In this document: positions 28,808 to 37,688 of the stretch, piece by piece | How positions within the stretch are numbered: position 1 is the first letter of the stretch | Layout of the letters: each line of letters opens with the position of its first letter | Origin: Microbacterium proteolyticum | GTDB taxonomy: Bacteria > Actinomycetota > Actinomycetes > Actinomycetales > Microbacteriaceae | DNA length: 64,000 nt | Direction of reading: 5' to 3' | Assembly (NCBI RefSeq): GCF_014192415.1 | Contig: NZ_JACHXY010000002.1 | Coordinates: 558,001-622,000 of the forward strand | Translations under genes and position numbers: made by a program | The notes under the pieces: generated by a model | Databases searched by the model: none | The model's input: only the letters and a program-made list of their open reading frames with translations | Told to the model about the DNA's origin: nothing

Positions 28808-29995
28808 TCACCGCGTGAGGATGAGCGCGTCGCCCTGTCCGCCCCCGCCGCACAGCGCCACCGCCGCCGTTCCGCCGCCCCGGCGGATGAGTTCGTGGAC
28901 GGCGTGCACGACCAGGCGCGTGCCGGATGCACCGATGGGGTGACCGAGCGCGATGCCGCCGCCGTGCGGATTCACCACGTCGTCGGCCAGGCCCAGTTCG
29001 GCCTGGGAGCGGGCGACCACGGCACCGAACGCCTCGTTGATCTCGACCATGTCGAGGTCGGCGGCCGAGATGCCCTGCTTCTGCAGCGCGCGCTCGATCG
29101 CGCGAGCGGGCTGCTCGTGCAGGGAGTTGTCGGGACCGGCGACCTGACCCGAGGCGCCGACGACGGCGAGCACGTCCCACCCGTTCTCGGTAGCGACCGC
29201 GCGCGTGGTCACGACCACCGCGGCCGCGCCGTCGCTGATCTGCGAGGCGTTGCCCGCCGTGATCGACCCGCCCTCGGCGAACGCGGGGCGCAGCTTCGCG
29301 AGCGTCTCGACGGTGGTGTCGTCGCGGATCCCCTCGTCGACGGTGACGAGGACCGGGTCGCCCTTTCGCTGAGGGATGCCGACGGGCACGATCTCCGCGT
29401 CGAACAGCCCGGCGTCGCGGGCTGCGGCCGCGCGCTGGTGCGATCGGGCGGCCACAGCATCCTGCTGCTCGCGCGTGACGTCGAATCGGGAGTTCGCGCG
29501 CTCGGTCGATGCCCCCATGCTCTCGCGGTCGTAGACGTCGGTCAGCCCGTCGTGGGCGAGATGGTCGAGCACCTCGACCGAGCCGTAGGCGTAGCCCTTG
29601 CGGGAGTTCATCAGCAGGTGCGGGGCGCGCGTCATCGACTCCATGCCGCCGGCGATCACGACCGAGGCGTCACCGACGCGGATCATGCGCGCCGCGTCGA
29701 TGACGGCGGTGAGCCCCGACAGGCAGACCTTGTTGACGGTCGCCGCGTGCACGTCCCAGCCGACACCGGCCGCGATCGCGGCCTGCCGTGCCGCATTCTG
29801 ACCCGCGCCCGCCTGCAGCACCTGTCCCATGAGCACGGCGTCGACGAGCGCGGCGGGTACGCCCGCTCGCTCGAGGGCGCCGTCGATCGCGGCTCCGCCG
29901 AGTTCGACGGCCGTCAGGCCCGCGAGCTGTCCGTTGAGCCGCCCCTGCGGGGTACGTGCGGCGGCCACGATGACGATGTCGTTCTCAGCGCTCAT
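28808..29995 (-). CDS. Acetyl-CoA C-acetyltransferase (thiolase)
   Basis: A 395-residue thiolase. Nucleophile Cys91 (VNKVCLSGL), [12 protein letters not shown], the histidine motif [19 protein letters not shown] and a second cysteine ([14 protein letters not shown]) near the end. It cleaves acetoacetyl-CoA or a related 3-oxoacyl-CoA. ATG at 29993-29995 overlaps the stop of the CoA-transferase beta subunit. With those subunits it forms a route activating and splitting a 3-oxo acid, either acetoacetate or, given the IclR regulator, 3-oxoadipate. Confidence 0.95.
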   Translation of the reverse strand: MSAENDIVIVAAARTPQGRLNGQLAGLTAVELGGAAIDGALERAGVPAALVDAVLMGQVLQAGAGQNAARQAAIAAGVGWDVHAATVNKVCLSGLTAVIDAARMIRVGDASVVIAGGMESMTRAPHLLMNSRKGYAYGSVEVLDHLAHDGLTDVYDRESMGASTERANSRFDVTREQQDAVAARSHQRAAAARDAGLFDAEIVPVGIPQRKGDPVLVTVDEGIRDDTTVETLAKLRPAFAEGGSITAGNASQISDGAAAVVVTTRAVATENGWDVLAVVGASGQVAGPDNSLHEQPARAIERALQKQGISAADLDMVEINEAFGAVVARSQAELGLADDVVNPHGGGIALGHPIGASGTRLVVHAVHELIRRGGGTAAVALCGGGGQGDALILTR

Positions 29996-30648
29996 GCGTT
30001 CTCGATCTCCTCGGTGAGTCTCACGGTCAGCGGGGGCTCGGTGGCGTCCCGCACCTCGTCGACGCCGACGCCCGGGGCGAGCTCGACGAGCACCAGTCCA
30101 TCCTGCGTCACGTCGATGACGGCGAGGTCGGTGATGATGCGATCGACGACGCCCCGTCCGGTGAGCGGAAGCGAACACTGGGCGACGATCTTGGGCGAGC
30201 CGTCTTTGGCGACGTGCTCCATCAGCACGATCACACGGGCGGCGCCGTGCACGAGATCCATCGCGCCGCCGGGGCCCTTGACCATCTTCCCCGGGATCAT
30301 CCAATTGGCCAGATCTCCGGATGCCGACACTTGCATCGCCCCGAGGATGGCGGCGTCGATCTTGCCGCCGCGGATCATGCCGAAGCTCAGTGCCGAGTCG
30401 AAGAAGGCGGCACCCGCGAGGGCCGTCACGGTCTCTTTGCCGGCGTTGATGAGGTCGGCGTCCACAGAATCTTCGGTCGGATAGGGACCGACGCCGAGGA
30501 TGCCGTTCTCGGATTGCAGTACCACCGTGATCCCGTCGGGCACATGGTTGGGGACGAGGGTCGGCAGGCCGATGCCGAGGTTCACGTAGGCGCCGTCGGC
30601 GAGTTCGCGGGCGGCGCGGGCCGCCATCTCCGTGCGGGACAGGGGCAT
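29992..30648 (-). CDS. 3-oxoacid CoA-transferase subunit B
   Basis: A 218-residue beta subunit of a family I CoA-transferase. [20 protein letters not shown] and the active-site glutamate Glu47 in [13 protein letters not shown] are present. It pairs with the alpha subunit 75 bp upstream and overlaps the thiolase start downstream. It transfers CoA from succinyl-CoA to acetoacetate or 3-oxoadipate; the sequence does not decide between these. Confidence 0.95.
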   Translation of the reverse strand: MPLSRTEMAARAARELADGAYVNLGIGLPTLVPNHVPDGITVVLQSENGILGVGPYPTEDSVDADLINAGKETVTALAGAAFFDSALSFGMIRGGKIDAAILGAMQVSASGDLANWMIPGKMVKGPGGAMDLVHGAARVIVLMEHVAKDGSPKIVAQCSLPLTGRGVVDRIITDLAVIDVTQDGLVLVELAPGVGVDEVRDATEPPLTVRLTEEIENA

Positions 30649-30723
30649 GTCAGATCTCCTTGACGATCGTCGCCGGTGCTGCAGGACGAGGGCGGGGAAC
30701 GTGTCGAGGGGAGCAGAGCCCGC

Positions 30724-31524
30724 TCACCGCGCGCCCCCGCTCACCGTGCGCTTCTCGATGCGCTTCTCGACGTCGCCGACCTCGACGAGGCGGTGCACGA
30801 ACACTCCGGGCAGGTGCACGGCATCCGGATCGATCTCACCCGGCTCGACGAGGTGCTCGACCTGCACGATGCAGGTGCGTCCGGCCATCGCGGCGAGCGG
30901 ATTGAAGCTGCGAGCGGCCTTGCGGAAGACGAGGTTGCCGTGGCGGTCGCCCTTCCAGGCGTGCACGAGGGCGAAGTCCGTGATGATCGCCTCCTCGAGG
31001 ACGAAGTCACGGGGCTCGCCGCGCACGTCGAAGCTCCGCACGTCTTTCGCGGGCGACGCCACGGCGATGCCGCCGGCGCCGTCGTAGCGGCGGGGCAGCC
31101 CGCCCTCGGCGACCTGCGTGCCGACACCCGTCTGGGTGTAGAACGCGGCGATGCCCGCGCCACCGGCGCGCAGCTTCTCGGCCAGCGTGCCCTGCGGGGT
31201 GAGCTCGAGTTCGAGTTCGCCCGTGAGGAACTGCCGCTCGAACTCCTTGTTCTCACCTACGTACGACGAGGTCATCTTGCGGATGCGACCGGCCCCGAGC
31301 AGGATGCCGAGCCCCCAGTCGTCGACCCCGCAGTTGTTCGACACGACGGACAGGTCGTGCGTCCCCTGCGCGAGCAGCGCCTCGATGAGGGCGATGGGGT
31401 TTCCGGAGAGGCCGAACCCTCCGACGGCGAGCGAGGCTCCGTCGGGGATGTCGGCGACGGCATCGGCCGCCGACGGCCAGGTCTTGTCGATCACGCGCAC
31501 TCCTTCGAACAGCGGTGATCCCAT
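30724..31524 (-). CDS. 3-oxoacid CoA-transferase subunit A
   Basis: A 266-residue alpha subunit. LAVGGFGLSGNPIALIEALL (glycine-rich CoA loop), SNNCGVDDWGLGILL and YVGENKEFERQFLTGELELE are characteristic. The open frame continues far upstream into the regulator, but the ATG at 31522-31524 (MGSPLFEGVRVIDKTWPSA) gives the normal length. First gene of a three-gene operon with subunit B and thiolase, divergent from an IclR regulator 70 bp away. Confidence 0.94.
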   Translation of the reverse strand: MGSPLFEGVRVIDKTWPSAADAVADIPDGASLAVGGFGLSGNPIALIEALLAQGTHDLSVVSNNCGVDDWGLGILLGAGRIRKMTSSYVGENKEFERQFLTGELELELTPQGTLAEKLRAGGAGIAAFYTQTGVGTQVAEGGLPRRYDGAGGIAVASPAKDVRSFDVRGEPRDFVLEEAIITDFALVHAWKGDRHGNLVFRKAARSFNPLAAMAGRTCIVQVEHLVEPGEIDPDAVHLPGVFVHRLVEVGDVEKRIEKRTVSGGAR

Positions 31525-31555
31525 GCTGCGGTGGCTCCCGCGCGCGCACGCAGCG

Positions 31556-31604
31556 ACATCTTGCGATGTGGATAGGACGGCGCGTAGCGTCCACATGGTG
31601 GACA
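31556..31604. promoter_or_regulatory. Two palindromes in the IclR/CoA-transferase spacer
   Basis: ACATC-TTGC-GATGT (31556-31569) sits where the -35 of the iclR gene should be. A TAGCGT box is at 31585-31590. A perfect GTCCAC-ATG-GTGGAC (31589-31603) has the iclR start codon as its spacer. Both are plausible IclR-family binding sites able to control the two divergent units. Confidence 0.5.
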
Positions 31605-32398
31605 CCTCTTCCGGATCGGCACCTCGCGTCAGCGTCCCCGGCGCGCAGGTCATCGCGCGTGCGGCGCATCTTCTGCGCCTGGTGACCGCCGCGGGCGACA
31701 CGGGCGCCGTCGTGGGCGATCTCGCGCGCGACGCCGATCTGACCCGCCCCACGGTGCACCGCCTCCTCACCGCGCTGCGCGCGGAGGGACTGGTCGACCG
31801 CGACGATGTCTCGGGACGATGGCTGCCGGGCCCGGAGTTGTATCTGATGGGAAGCGTCGCGGCATCCCGATTCGACGTCACCGCCACCGCGCGCGACATC
31901 GTGCGCTCGCTGGCCGTGCGTACGGAAGAGAGCGCGTTCCTCTCGGTTCGGCGCGGCGATGAGACCGTCTGCCTGCTGCGCGAGGACGGAAGCTTTCCCA
32001 TCCGCTCCTTCGTCCTGTCGGAGGGCATACGGTTCCCACTCGGTGTCGCGTCGGCGGGGTTGGCGATCCTCGCGTTCCTGCCGCCCCAGGATGTGGACGC
32101 GTACCTGGAGCGGCATCCGGAGCTGGCGGAGCGGTGGGGGGCATCGCACTCCCCCGCACGACTGCGCACGCGCATCTCCGATACGAAGGTTCGCGGCTAC
32201 GCCGTCAATCCGGGGCTGATCGTCGAGGGCAGCTGGGGTCTGGGGGCGGCGGTGTTCACGCGCTCGGGTGACCCGCAGTGGGCGTTGAGTGTGACCGGGG
32301 TCGAGTTCCGGTTCGGCGGTGAGCGCCTCGCCGAGCTGGGTCGGGTCGTTCTGGCGCACGCGCATCAGCTGTCGACGCGGATCGCCGCGCGCTCGTAA
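31595..32398 (+). CDS. IclR-family regulator of the CoA-transferase operon
   Basis: A 267-residue IclR-type protein. The winged helix-turn-helix spans about residues 20-75 (VIARAAHLLRLV, DADLTRPTVHRLLTALRAEG), and the effector domain contains FPLGVASAGLAILAFLP and the C-terminal SVTGVEFRF. IclR proteins of the PcaR/PobR group control CoA-transferase/thiolase genes of aromatic or ketone catabolism. The start may be ATG 31595 or the next codon GTG 31598, which is seven bases from the TAGCGT box. Divergent from the operon it presumably controls. Confidence 0.9.
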   Translation: MVDTSSGSAPRVSVPGAQVIARAAHLLRLVTAAGDTGAVVGDLARDADLTRPTVHRLLTALRAEGLVDRDDVSGRWLPGPELYLMGSVAASRFDVTATARDIVRSLAVRTEESAFLSVRRGDETVCLLREDGSFPIRSFVLSEGIRFPLGVASAGLAILAFLPPQDVDAYLERHPELAERWGASHSPARLRTRISDTKVRGYAVNPGLIVEGSWGLGAAVFTRSGDPQWALSVTGVEFRFGGERLAELGRVVLAHAHQLSTRIAARS

Positions 32399-32412
32399 CT
32401 CCCCGCATGTAG

Positions 32413-32441
32413 ATACCTTGGGTATATACCGGAGGTATGCT
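32413..32441 (+). promoter_or_regulatory. Tandem perfect palindromes over the marR promoter
   Basis: ATACC-TTG-GGTAT (32413-32425) is followed without a gap by ATACC-GGA-GGTAT (32426-32438). A TATGCT -10 (32436-32441) shares its TAT with the second site and ends six bases before the marR ATG. The two sites cover the -35 to -10 interval exactly, as expected for an autorepressed MarR promoter. The GGAGG inside is thus probably operator, not a ribosome site. Confidence 0.75.
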
Positions 32442-32447
32442 TTTCGG

Positions 32448-32909
32448 ATGACCCGCGACGACGATCTGCAGAGACTCCTGCTCGCGGTGCACGCCCTCAC
32501 GCGCATCGCGGCCATCGACACCCAGAACGACGCCCCTGCGGCGCAGTGGCGCACGCTGACGCTGCTGCGTGACCACGGACCGCAGCGCCTCGGTGATCTC
32601 GCGACGCTGAGTCGCGTCACGCAGCCGGGCATGACCCGACTGGTGCGCCAGATGGATGCCGCGGGCCTCGTCGAGCGCGCCGCGCACCCGAGCGATTCGC
32701 GCGTCAGTGTGATCCGCGCGACCGCAGAAGGCCTGGCCGCTCTGGCCGGCTGGTTCGAGCAATTCCGCGCAGCGCTCGCGCCGCACGTCGCCGACCTGTC
32801 GGAAGCGGAATGGGATGCCGTCGGCGTCGCCGCCTCGGCTCTCTCCCTGCGCGTGGGCCTCGTACCCGTCGCGCCTTTCACCCACGAACAGAAGGAGGTC
32901 GTCCGGTGA
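32448..32909 (+). CDS. MarR-family regulator
   Basis: A 153-residue MarR protein. Winged helix-turn-helix LGDLATLSRVTQPGMTRLVR (about residues 53-72) then QMDAAGLVERAAHPSDSRVS with the wing Asp/Arg motif. It overlaps the downstream MFS gene (GTGA) and has two palindromes over its own promoter, so it probably represses this two-gene efflux operon. The open frame upstream of ATG 32448 runs into the promoter and is not used. Confidence 0.93.
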   Translation: MTRDDDLQRLLLAVHALTRIAAIDTQNDAPAAQWRTLTLLRDHGPQRLGDLATLSRVTQPGMTRLVRQMDAAGLVERAAHPSDSRVSVIRATAEGLAALAGWFEQFRAALAPHVADLSEAEWDAVGVAASALSLRVGLVPVAPFTHEQKEVVR

Positions 32910-34135
32910 GTGCCGACACCGCAGCACCCCGCATCTGGAAGCAGCCCGCGCAAGTGTGGGCCGTCGCGTTCGCGTGCGTCGTGGCCTTCATGGGCATCGG
33001 GCTCGTCGATCCCATCCTTCCGGCCATCGCCGAATCGTTGCAGGCGAGCCCCGTCGAGACCGAGCTGCTGTTCACGAGCTACCTCGTCGTGACGGGTCTC
33101 GCGATGCTCGTGACGAGCTGGATCTCGAGCCGGATCGGCGCGAAGGCGACGCTCCTGGTCGGTCTGGCGCTCATCGTGGTCTTCGCACTCCTGTGCGCCC
33201 TGAGCGGCAGCGTCGACGCGATCATCGGTTTCCGTGCCGGGTGGGGACTCGGAAATGCGCTGTTCATCTCGACCGCGCTCGCCACCATCGTCGGGGCGGC
33301 GTCGGGGGGCAGTTCCGCGGCGATCATCCTGTACGAAGCCGCTCTCGGCCTCGGCATCGCCGTCGGACCCCTGCTGGGCGGCATCCTGGGCGAGGTGAGC
33401 TGGCGAGGACCGTTCTTCGGCGTCGTCGGGCTCATGGCCATCGCGTTCGTCGCGGTCATGCTCCTGCTTCGCGGGCCCACTCCCGAGCGCACGCCGCTGG
33501 CGTTCAGTGCACCGTTCCGTGCTCTGGGTCGACCCGCGCTGGCGATCCTCGCCGCGACCGCACTGTTCTACAACATCGGCTTCTTCACGCTGCTGGCGTT
33601 CTCGCCCTTCCCGCTCGGCTTCGGCGCGATGGGCATCGGGCTGACGTTCTTCGGGTGGGGTCTGGGCCTGGCGATCACGAGCGTGTGGGTCGCGCCGCTG
33701 CTGTTGCGGCGCCTGCGGCTGACGACGGTTCTGCTCATCGCCCTGCCGCTGCTCGCCCTCGATCTCGTCGTCGCCGCGTTCGTGGTGTCGTCGGCCGCGG
33801 CCCTGGTCGCCTGCATCGTGGTCGGTGGTCTCGTGCTCGGCGTGGTCAACACCGCGCTCACCGAGGCGGTGATGGAGGCGACCGACCTGCCGCGTTCAGT
33901 GGCGTCGTCGGCGTACTCCGCCGTGCGTTTCCTCGGCGGCGCCGTCGCTCCCCCACTCGCCGCCCTGCTGTGGCACGCCTTCAACGCGGGCGTTCCGTAC
34001 ATCATGGCGGCCGTGTCGGTCGTGATCGCGAGCCTGTGCATCGTCCTCGGACGCCCTCTTCTCGCCCACATCGACGGTGCGCACCCGGATGCCGCCGACG
34101 AGGGCGCCGCGGTGCTGGTGGGCGACGCGGCCTGA
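32906..34135 (+). CDS. MFS exporter in operon with marR
   Basis: A 409-residue, 12-helix major facilitator. AFMGIGLVDPILPAIAESLQ in helix 1, TSYLVVTGLAMLVTSWISSR with motif A-like SRIGAKATLLVGL, and motif C-like ALGLGIAVGPLLGGILGEVS in helix 5, a hallmark of drug/proton antiporters. GTG start at 32906 with GAAGGAGG upstream; it overlaps the marR stop. Predicted regulated drug efflux; substrate unknown. Confidence 0.93.
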   Translation: MSADTAAPRIWKQPAQVWAVAFACVVAFMGIGLVDPILPAIAESLQASPVETELLFTSYLVVTGLAMLVTSWISSRIGAKATLLVGLALIVVFALLCALSGSVDAIIGFRAGWGLGNALFISTALATIVGAASGGSSAAIILYEAALGLGIAVGPLLGGILGEVSWRGPFFGVVGLMAIAFVAVMLLLRGPTPERTPLAFSAPFRALGRPALAILAATALFYNIGFFTLLAFSPFPLGFGAMGIGLTFFGWGLGLAITSVWVAPLLLRRLRLTTVLLIALPLLALDLVVAAFVVSSAAALVACIVVGGLVLGVVNTALTEAVMEATDLPRSVASSAYSAVRFLGGAVAPPLAALLWHAFNAGVPYIMAAVSVVIASLCIVLGRPLLAHIDGAHPDAADEGAAVLVGDAA

Positions 34136-34156
34136 CGCGACAGCTGCCGAACCGGC

Positions 34157-34218
34157 GGTGAGGCGCCGGATGTCGACACCGATCGGAGACCGATCGGCGC
34201 GGCATCCGGCGCCTCACC
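34157..34218. terminator. Long hairpin between convergent genes
   Basis: A perfect 16-bp stem, GGTGAGGCGCCGGATG (34157-34172) with CATCCGGCGCCTCACC (34203-34218). The 30-nt loop holds another pair, CCGATCGG/CCGATCGG. It serves the MFS gene and the convergent secreted protein. Confidence 0.8.
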
Positions 34219-34227
34219 GTGCAGGCG

Positions 34228-35973
34228 TCAGCCCCAGATGGCGGCCAGGCGTTCGGCCGTCGGTACGGGCGCGAGCTCGTCGAGGTCGTCGAGCGTCATC
34301 GGCTCGAGCTTGCTGAACCCGCGGTCGCCCTTGGTGCTCTCGGACGCCTCGACCTCGGAGAACGAGTACGACGGCGAGACGCTACCGGCGACGGTGGACG
34401 TGTCCATCGCGAGGTCCGACCATGTTCCGTGCAGGGAGTTGGCGGCGAGGACCGGCTGACCGCCCTCGTAGACGGGGTAACGCTGCTGGCTGGTCTTGCC
34501 GCCGACGACGAGGGTGTTGCGGATCTCGCCGCCGTTGTTGCTGCCCGCGATGATGCCCTGGTTGGACGACGCGAAGACAGCCGAGTCCTCGATCACGATG
34601 TCGGTCATCGTGCCGTTGCCCGAGGTCGTCACGAACTGGATCGTGTCGGTATGGGCGTTGGAGCCACGGGCCTTGTAGTGCGGGGCGGCGTACAGACCCG
34701 AGAAGGTCAGACCGTCGATGTCGTAGCCGTCGGCGGACTTCACCTCCATACGGTCGTACCCGGCGCCCTCGGCCGCTTCGGTGCCTGCCACCACTTCGAC
34801 CACGTCTGCGTCGCTGACACCGCGGCCGCCGTTGGCGGTGACGAGGAGCGTGCCGACCGTGGTGTACCCGAAGCCGAAGGACTCGACGTTGCGCAGCATC
34901 ACCGACGTCGAACCCATGTCGATTCCGACGATCGACACCCCGCGGACGCCGACGAAGGCGATCCCCTTGTCTCCGGCGGTCTTGACCGTTCCGACACCGT
35001 CGCACGCGTCGACCAGGATGCGGGAAGCACGGTTGGCGTTGCCCACGTCTTGGAGGACGCCCTTGGCGCTGGATCCCGAACCGTTGCCGCCCGTGATCGT
35101 GCCCGGCGAGACGCAGATGACCACGTCGTCCGAGGTCTTGGCCTCCGCGTTGATCGCCGCGGAGATCGCGGCCCAGGTGGGCTTCACCTGCACCACGCGC
35201 GCCTCACTGGCTCGGGGGGTGTTCTCGGGCCAGTGGGTGCCGTCGGGGCCGACGGCGCTGACGGGCCCGGCAGGGTCGGGCTCGGGCGCAGCCGGCTCGA
35301 CCGGCGTCGGCGTCGGTGCGGGTGCAGTCGGGTCCGGCTCGGTCGGCTCGGTGGGCGTTTCGGGCACGGACTCGAGGTCGGGCTCGGGGGTGAAGGCGAT
35401 GTCGACGAGGCCACTCGCGGTCTGCCCGATGGTGGGGAATCCGGCGGAGGCCTTGTACACGCCGGCCTTCGCGGGCGTGGCGATGCCGTTGGTCGTCTTC
35501 GCCTCGGTGAAGAAGTTCTCGATCGCGGGAATGCGGCCGTCGTTGTCGAGCACGCTGACGGTGTACGTGACATCCGCATCGAGATCGAGCGCGAGCGGGA
35601 CGGTTCGCCAGCCCACCGCGGCCACGGGATTGACCGGGGCCTGGGCCAGAAGGACGCCGGTGGATGACCAGACCGACGCGCTGACGACGCCCGAGTTGGG
35701 CGCGTTCTGGTAAAAGCGCACGGCGGACAGGGCGCCCGACTCCTCGGGCGAGAAGGTGAAGCCGACCTCCAGTGGACCGGGGACGGGCATCGCGGGAACC
35801 TGCGGTCGGGCGCTGTCGGGGTGAAGTCCGACGGGCCCGGTCACCGCGGCGACGCTGGGCGTTGCGCTACCGGCGACGAGCGCTGCCGAAACGGCGAGGG
35901 TCGTGAGGATCAGGGTGCGTCGGTGGCGGGCGGACGAACGGGACGGAACACCGGAGGCGGCGTTGAGTTCCAT
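34228..35973 (-). CDS. Secreted DUF4082 / right-handed beta-helix protein
   Basis: A 581-residue exported protein. Signal peptide with RRTLILTTLAVSAALVAGSA ending SVAA. A DUF4082-type beta domain follows (about residues 45-190: VGFTFSPEESGALSAVRFYQ, GWRTVPLALDLDADVTYTVS). Then a Pro/Glu/Thr linker (about 190-240), and a repetitive pectate-lyase-like beta-helix with an Asn/Gly-rich ladder (VIEDSAVFASSNQGIIAGSN, GEIRNTLVVGGKT). DUF4082 occurs with polysaccharide-binding surface proteins, so binding or modifying a surface glycan is plausible; no catalytic residues are identified. Start chosen at ATG 35973. Confidence 0.85.
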   Translation of the reverse strand: MELNAASGVPSRSSARHRRTLILTTLAVSAALVAGSATPSVAAVTGPVGLHPDSARPQVPAMPVPGPLEVGFTFSPEESGALSAVRFYQNAPNSGVVSASVWSSTGVLLAQAPVNPVAAVGWRTVPLALDLDADVTYTVSVLDNDGRIPAIENFFTEAKTTNGIATPAKAGVYKASAGFPTIGQTASGLVDIAFTPEPDLESVPETPTEPTEPDPTAPAPTPTPVEPAAPEPDPAGPVSAVGPDGTHWPENTPRASEARVVQVKPTWAAISAAINAEAKTSDDVVICVSPGTITGGNGSGSSAKGVLQDVGNANRASRILVDACDGVGTVKTAGDKGIAFVGVRGVSIVGIDMGSTSVMLRNVESFGFGYTTVGTLLVTANGGRGVSDADVVEVVAGTEAAEGAGYDRMEVKSADGYDIDGLTFSGLYAAPHYKARGSNAHTDTIQFVTTSGNGTMTDIVIEDSAVFASSNQGIIAGSNNGGEIRNTLVVGGKTSQQRYPVYEGGQPVLAANSLHGTWSDLAMDTSTVAGSVSPSYSFSEVEASESTKGDRGFSKLEPMTLDDLDELAPVPTAERLAAIWG

Positions 35974-36042
35974 GGGCGCATTGTGCTTTCGGCTCGAGCT
36001 CAGGGTGCGCATTGTTTCTTTAACGCCCCGCGGCGGGTGCAA

Positions 36043-36647
36043 ATGTCAGGACCGCTGCGGCGCAGCAGAAACGACCTTATACCCGCACCATTACGGGTGG
36101 ATTAAGAATGGACCGCGACGAGGTCCGATTCGAGCCCCCGAACGTGTCGGGCGACCCTACCGACGGTGAATACTGTCGGAACTACCGCGCCGTCCGGTGG
36201 GCGGTACGTAGGTGTCCTGGGCGGATGCCGCCCCTCGACCGGCGAGCAACCCGCGGCAGGACGCCGAACGCGCTATTGACACCGCATTGTGGCGTGCCAC
36301 AAGATAGCGGTAACTCGGTCGTTCGGATACGAAAGCAAGAGCAATAGCGTCATTCGACGATCCCCCTGCGAACGTGCGATGAGAATGAACCGCGCCGGCC
36401 GCCGTCAGATAGAAACGACTGCGCCACTGTAGCGAGAACTTTTCCGCCCAATCGAGCATCTCCGACGCAATTCACCCGCGGGCTCAGCAAATGTCATCCC
36501 TTGACGAACGACGACATCCCATGCGGTGCGAACCGCGGAGGCCCGGCAGGACGACAACCCTCCCGTGCCCGTCGGCCACCGAGGCGGGTCCCCCCGACGA
36601 AGCGACTACCGAGCGTCGGAACCAGTAGTCGCGCACCGTGGAACGAC
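36043..36647. other. Gene-free region with a promoter-like palindrome
   Basis: About 600 bp with visibly lower GC than its surroundings and no convincing coding frame on either strand. Within it, TTGACA (36276-36281) is followed by a perfect TTGTGGC-GT-GCCACAA palindrome (36287-36302) and CAAGAT (36300-36305), all enclosed by CGCTAT (36271-36276) and ATAGCG (36304-36309). An ACCCG/CGGGT dyad is at 36081-36098. It could hold a small RNA, a decayed gene or a regulatory island. Confidence 0.45.
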
Positions 36648-36689
36648 GGAAGCCCGGCATCTCATCTCGCGACGAGAAACCGGGCTTCC
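36648..36689 (-). terminator. Terminator after tRNA-Lys
   Basis: GGAAGCCCGG (36648-36657) pairs with CCGGGCTTCC (36680-36689), with an inner CTCG-CGA-CGAG hairpin in the loop. It starts five bases beyond the encoded CCA. Confidence 0.75.
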
Positions 36690-36693
36690 TGGG

Positions 36694-36769
36694 TGGTGCA
36701 CCCCCTGGGACTTGAACCCAGAACCCACTGATTAAGAGTCAGTTGCTCTGCCGATTGAGCTAGAGGTGC
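36694..36769 (-). tRNA. tRNA-Lys (anticodon CTT)
   Basis: The reverse strand folds fully: acceptor GCACCTC/GGGGTGC, discriminator A (36697), encoded CCA (36694-36696), anticodon stem ACTGA/TCAGT around CTCTTAA with CTT, and T loop GGTTCAAGTCC. A TTTCGG-T-CCGAAA dyad (36776-36788) lies just ahead of its 5' end. Confidence 0.96.
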
Positions 36770-36860
36770 GTTCCGTTTCGGTCCGAAACTTGCGTCCCGA
36801 ACCGAGGGATTACGTTACCAGGAGTGGCGTGGGCACGCCAAATCGGCCGCCGTTCGACCG

Positions 36861-36866
36861 TATCCT
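36861..36866 (+). promoter_or_regulatory. -10 box of hisN
   Basis: TATCCT with a six-base gap to the GTG at 36873; leaderless spacing. Confidence 0.55.
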
Positions 36867-36872
36867 TGAGCC

Positions 36873-37688
36873 GTGTCCCCGATCGAAGCGACGCCTCCGA
36901 CCCTCACCGACGACCTCGCCCTCGCCCTGCGCTTGGCCGACGCCGCCGACGACGTAGCGATGCGCCGCTTCGACGCGGCCGACCTCCTCGTCGACACCAA
37001 GCCCGACCGCACGCACGTGACCGAGGCCGACCTCGCAACCGAGCGGGCGATCCGCGCGATCCTCGATGCCGAGAGGCCGGACGACGCCGTTCTGGGCGAG
37101 GAGTACGGCTCTTCCGGCGACACCGCTCGCCGTTGGGTCATCGACCCCATCGACGGCACGCACAACTACATGCGGGGGATCCCGGTGTGGGCGACGCTGA
37201 TCGCCCTCTCCGTCGACGGCGTCCCCCAGGTCGGCGTCGTGAGTCAGCCCGCGATCGGGCGTCGCTGGTGGGCCGCCGCCGGTCACGGCGCCTGGACGAC
37301 CACGGCATCGGGTGAAACCCGCAGCATCCGCGTGTCGAGCGTGGATGAGATCGGCGCCTCGAGCATCAGCTTCCAGAGCATCCAGCAGTGGGACGGTGTG
37401 GAGCTGGTGCCCGCGCTCGAGCGACTGGCGCGCGCAGTCTGGCGCGACCGTGCCTACGGCGACGCGCTGCCGTACATGTGGCTCGCCGAGGGCCGGCTCG
37501 AACTCGTCGCCGAGTTCGACGTGAAGGAGTACGACCTCGCCGCGATCGCCCCCATCGTGCGGGAGGCCGGCGGCCGCTTCACCGCCTTCGACGGCTCGGA
37601 CCGTGTCGACGCGGGGTCGTCGTTCGCGACCAACGGTGTCTTGCACGACGACTTCCTCGCTCTGCTGCACGGCGAGGACCCCCGGTGA
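36873..37688 (+). CDS. hisN: Histidinol-phosphatase, inositol monophosphatase family
   Basis: A 271-residue lithium-sensitive-type phosphatase. Metal-binding GEEYGSSGD, WVIDPIDGTHNYMRGIPVWA (about residues 89-108) and the C-terminal KEYDLAAIAPIVREAGG motif are complete. The length and the IDGTHNY motif match actinobacterial HisN, the histidinol-phosphate phosphatase of histidine synthesis; an inositol-phosphatase role cannot be ruled out. It overlaps the next gene, a lipoprotein, by four bases (GTGA). Confidence 0.88.
   Translation: MSPIEATPPTLTDDLALALRLADAADDVAMRRFDAADLLVDTKPDRTHVTEADLATERAIRAILDAERPDDAVLGEEYGSSGDTARRWVIDPIDGTHNYMRGIPVWATLIALSVDGVPQVGVVSQPAIGRRWWAAAGHGAWTTTASGETRSIRVSSVDEIGASSISFQSIQQWDGVELVPALERLARAVWRDRAYGDALPYMWLAEGRLELVAEFDVKEYDLAAIAPIVREAGGRFTAFDGSDRVDAGSSFATNGVLHDDFLALLHGEDPR

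Noticed and set aside
36276..36305. Promoter of hisN at TTGACA
   Set aside because: It is 570 bp upstream of hisN with the tRNA-Lys gene in between. hisN has its own TATCCT box, so another role is more likely.
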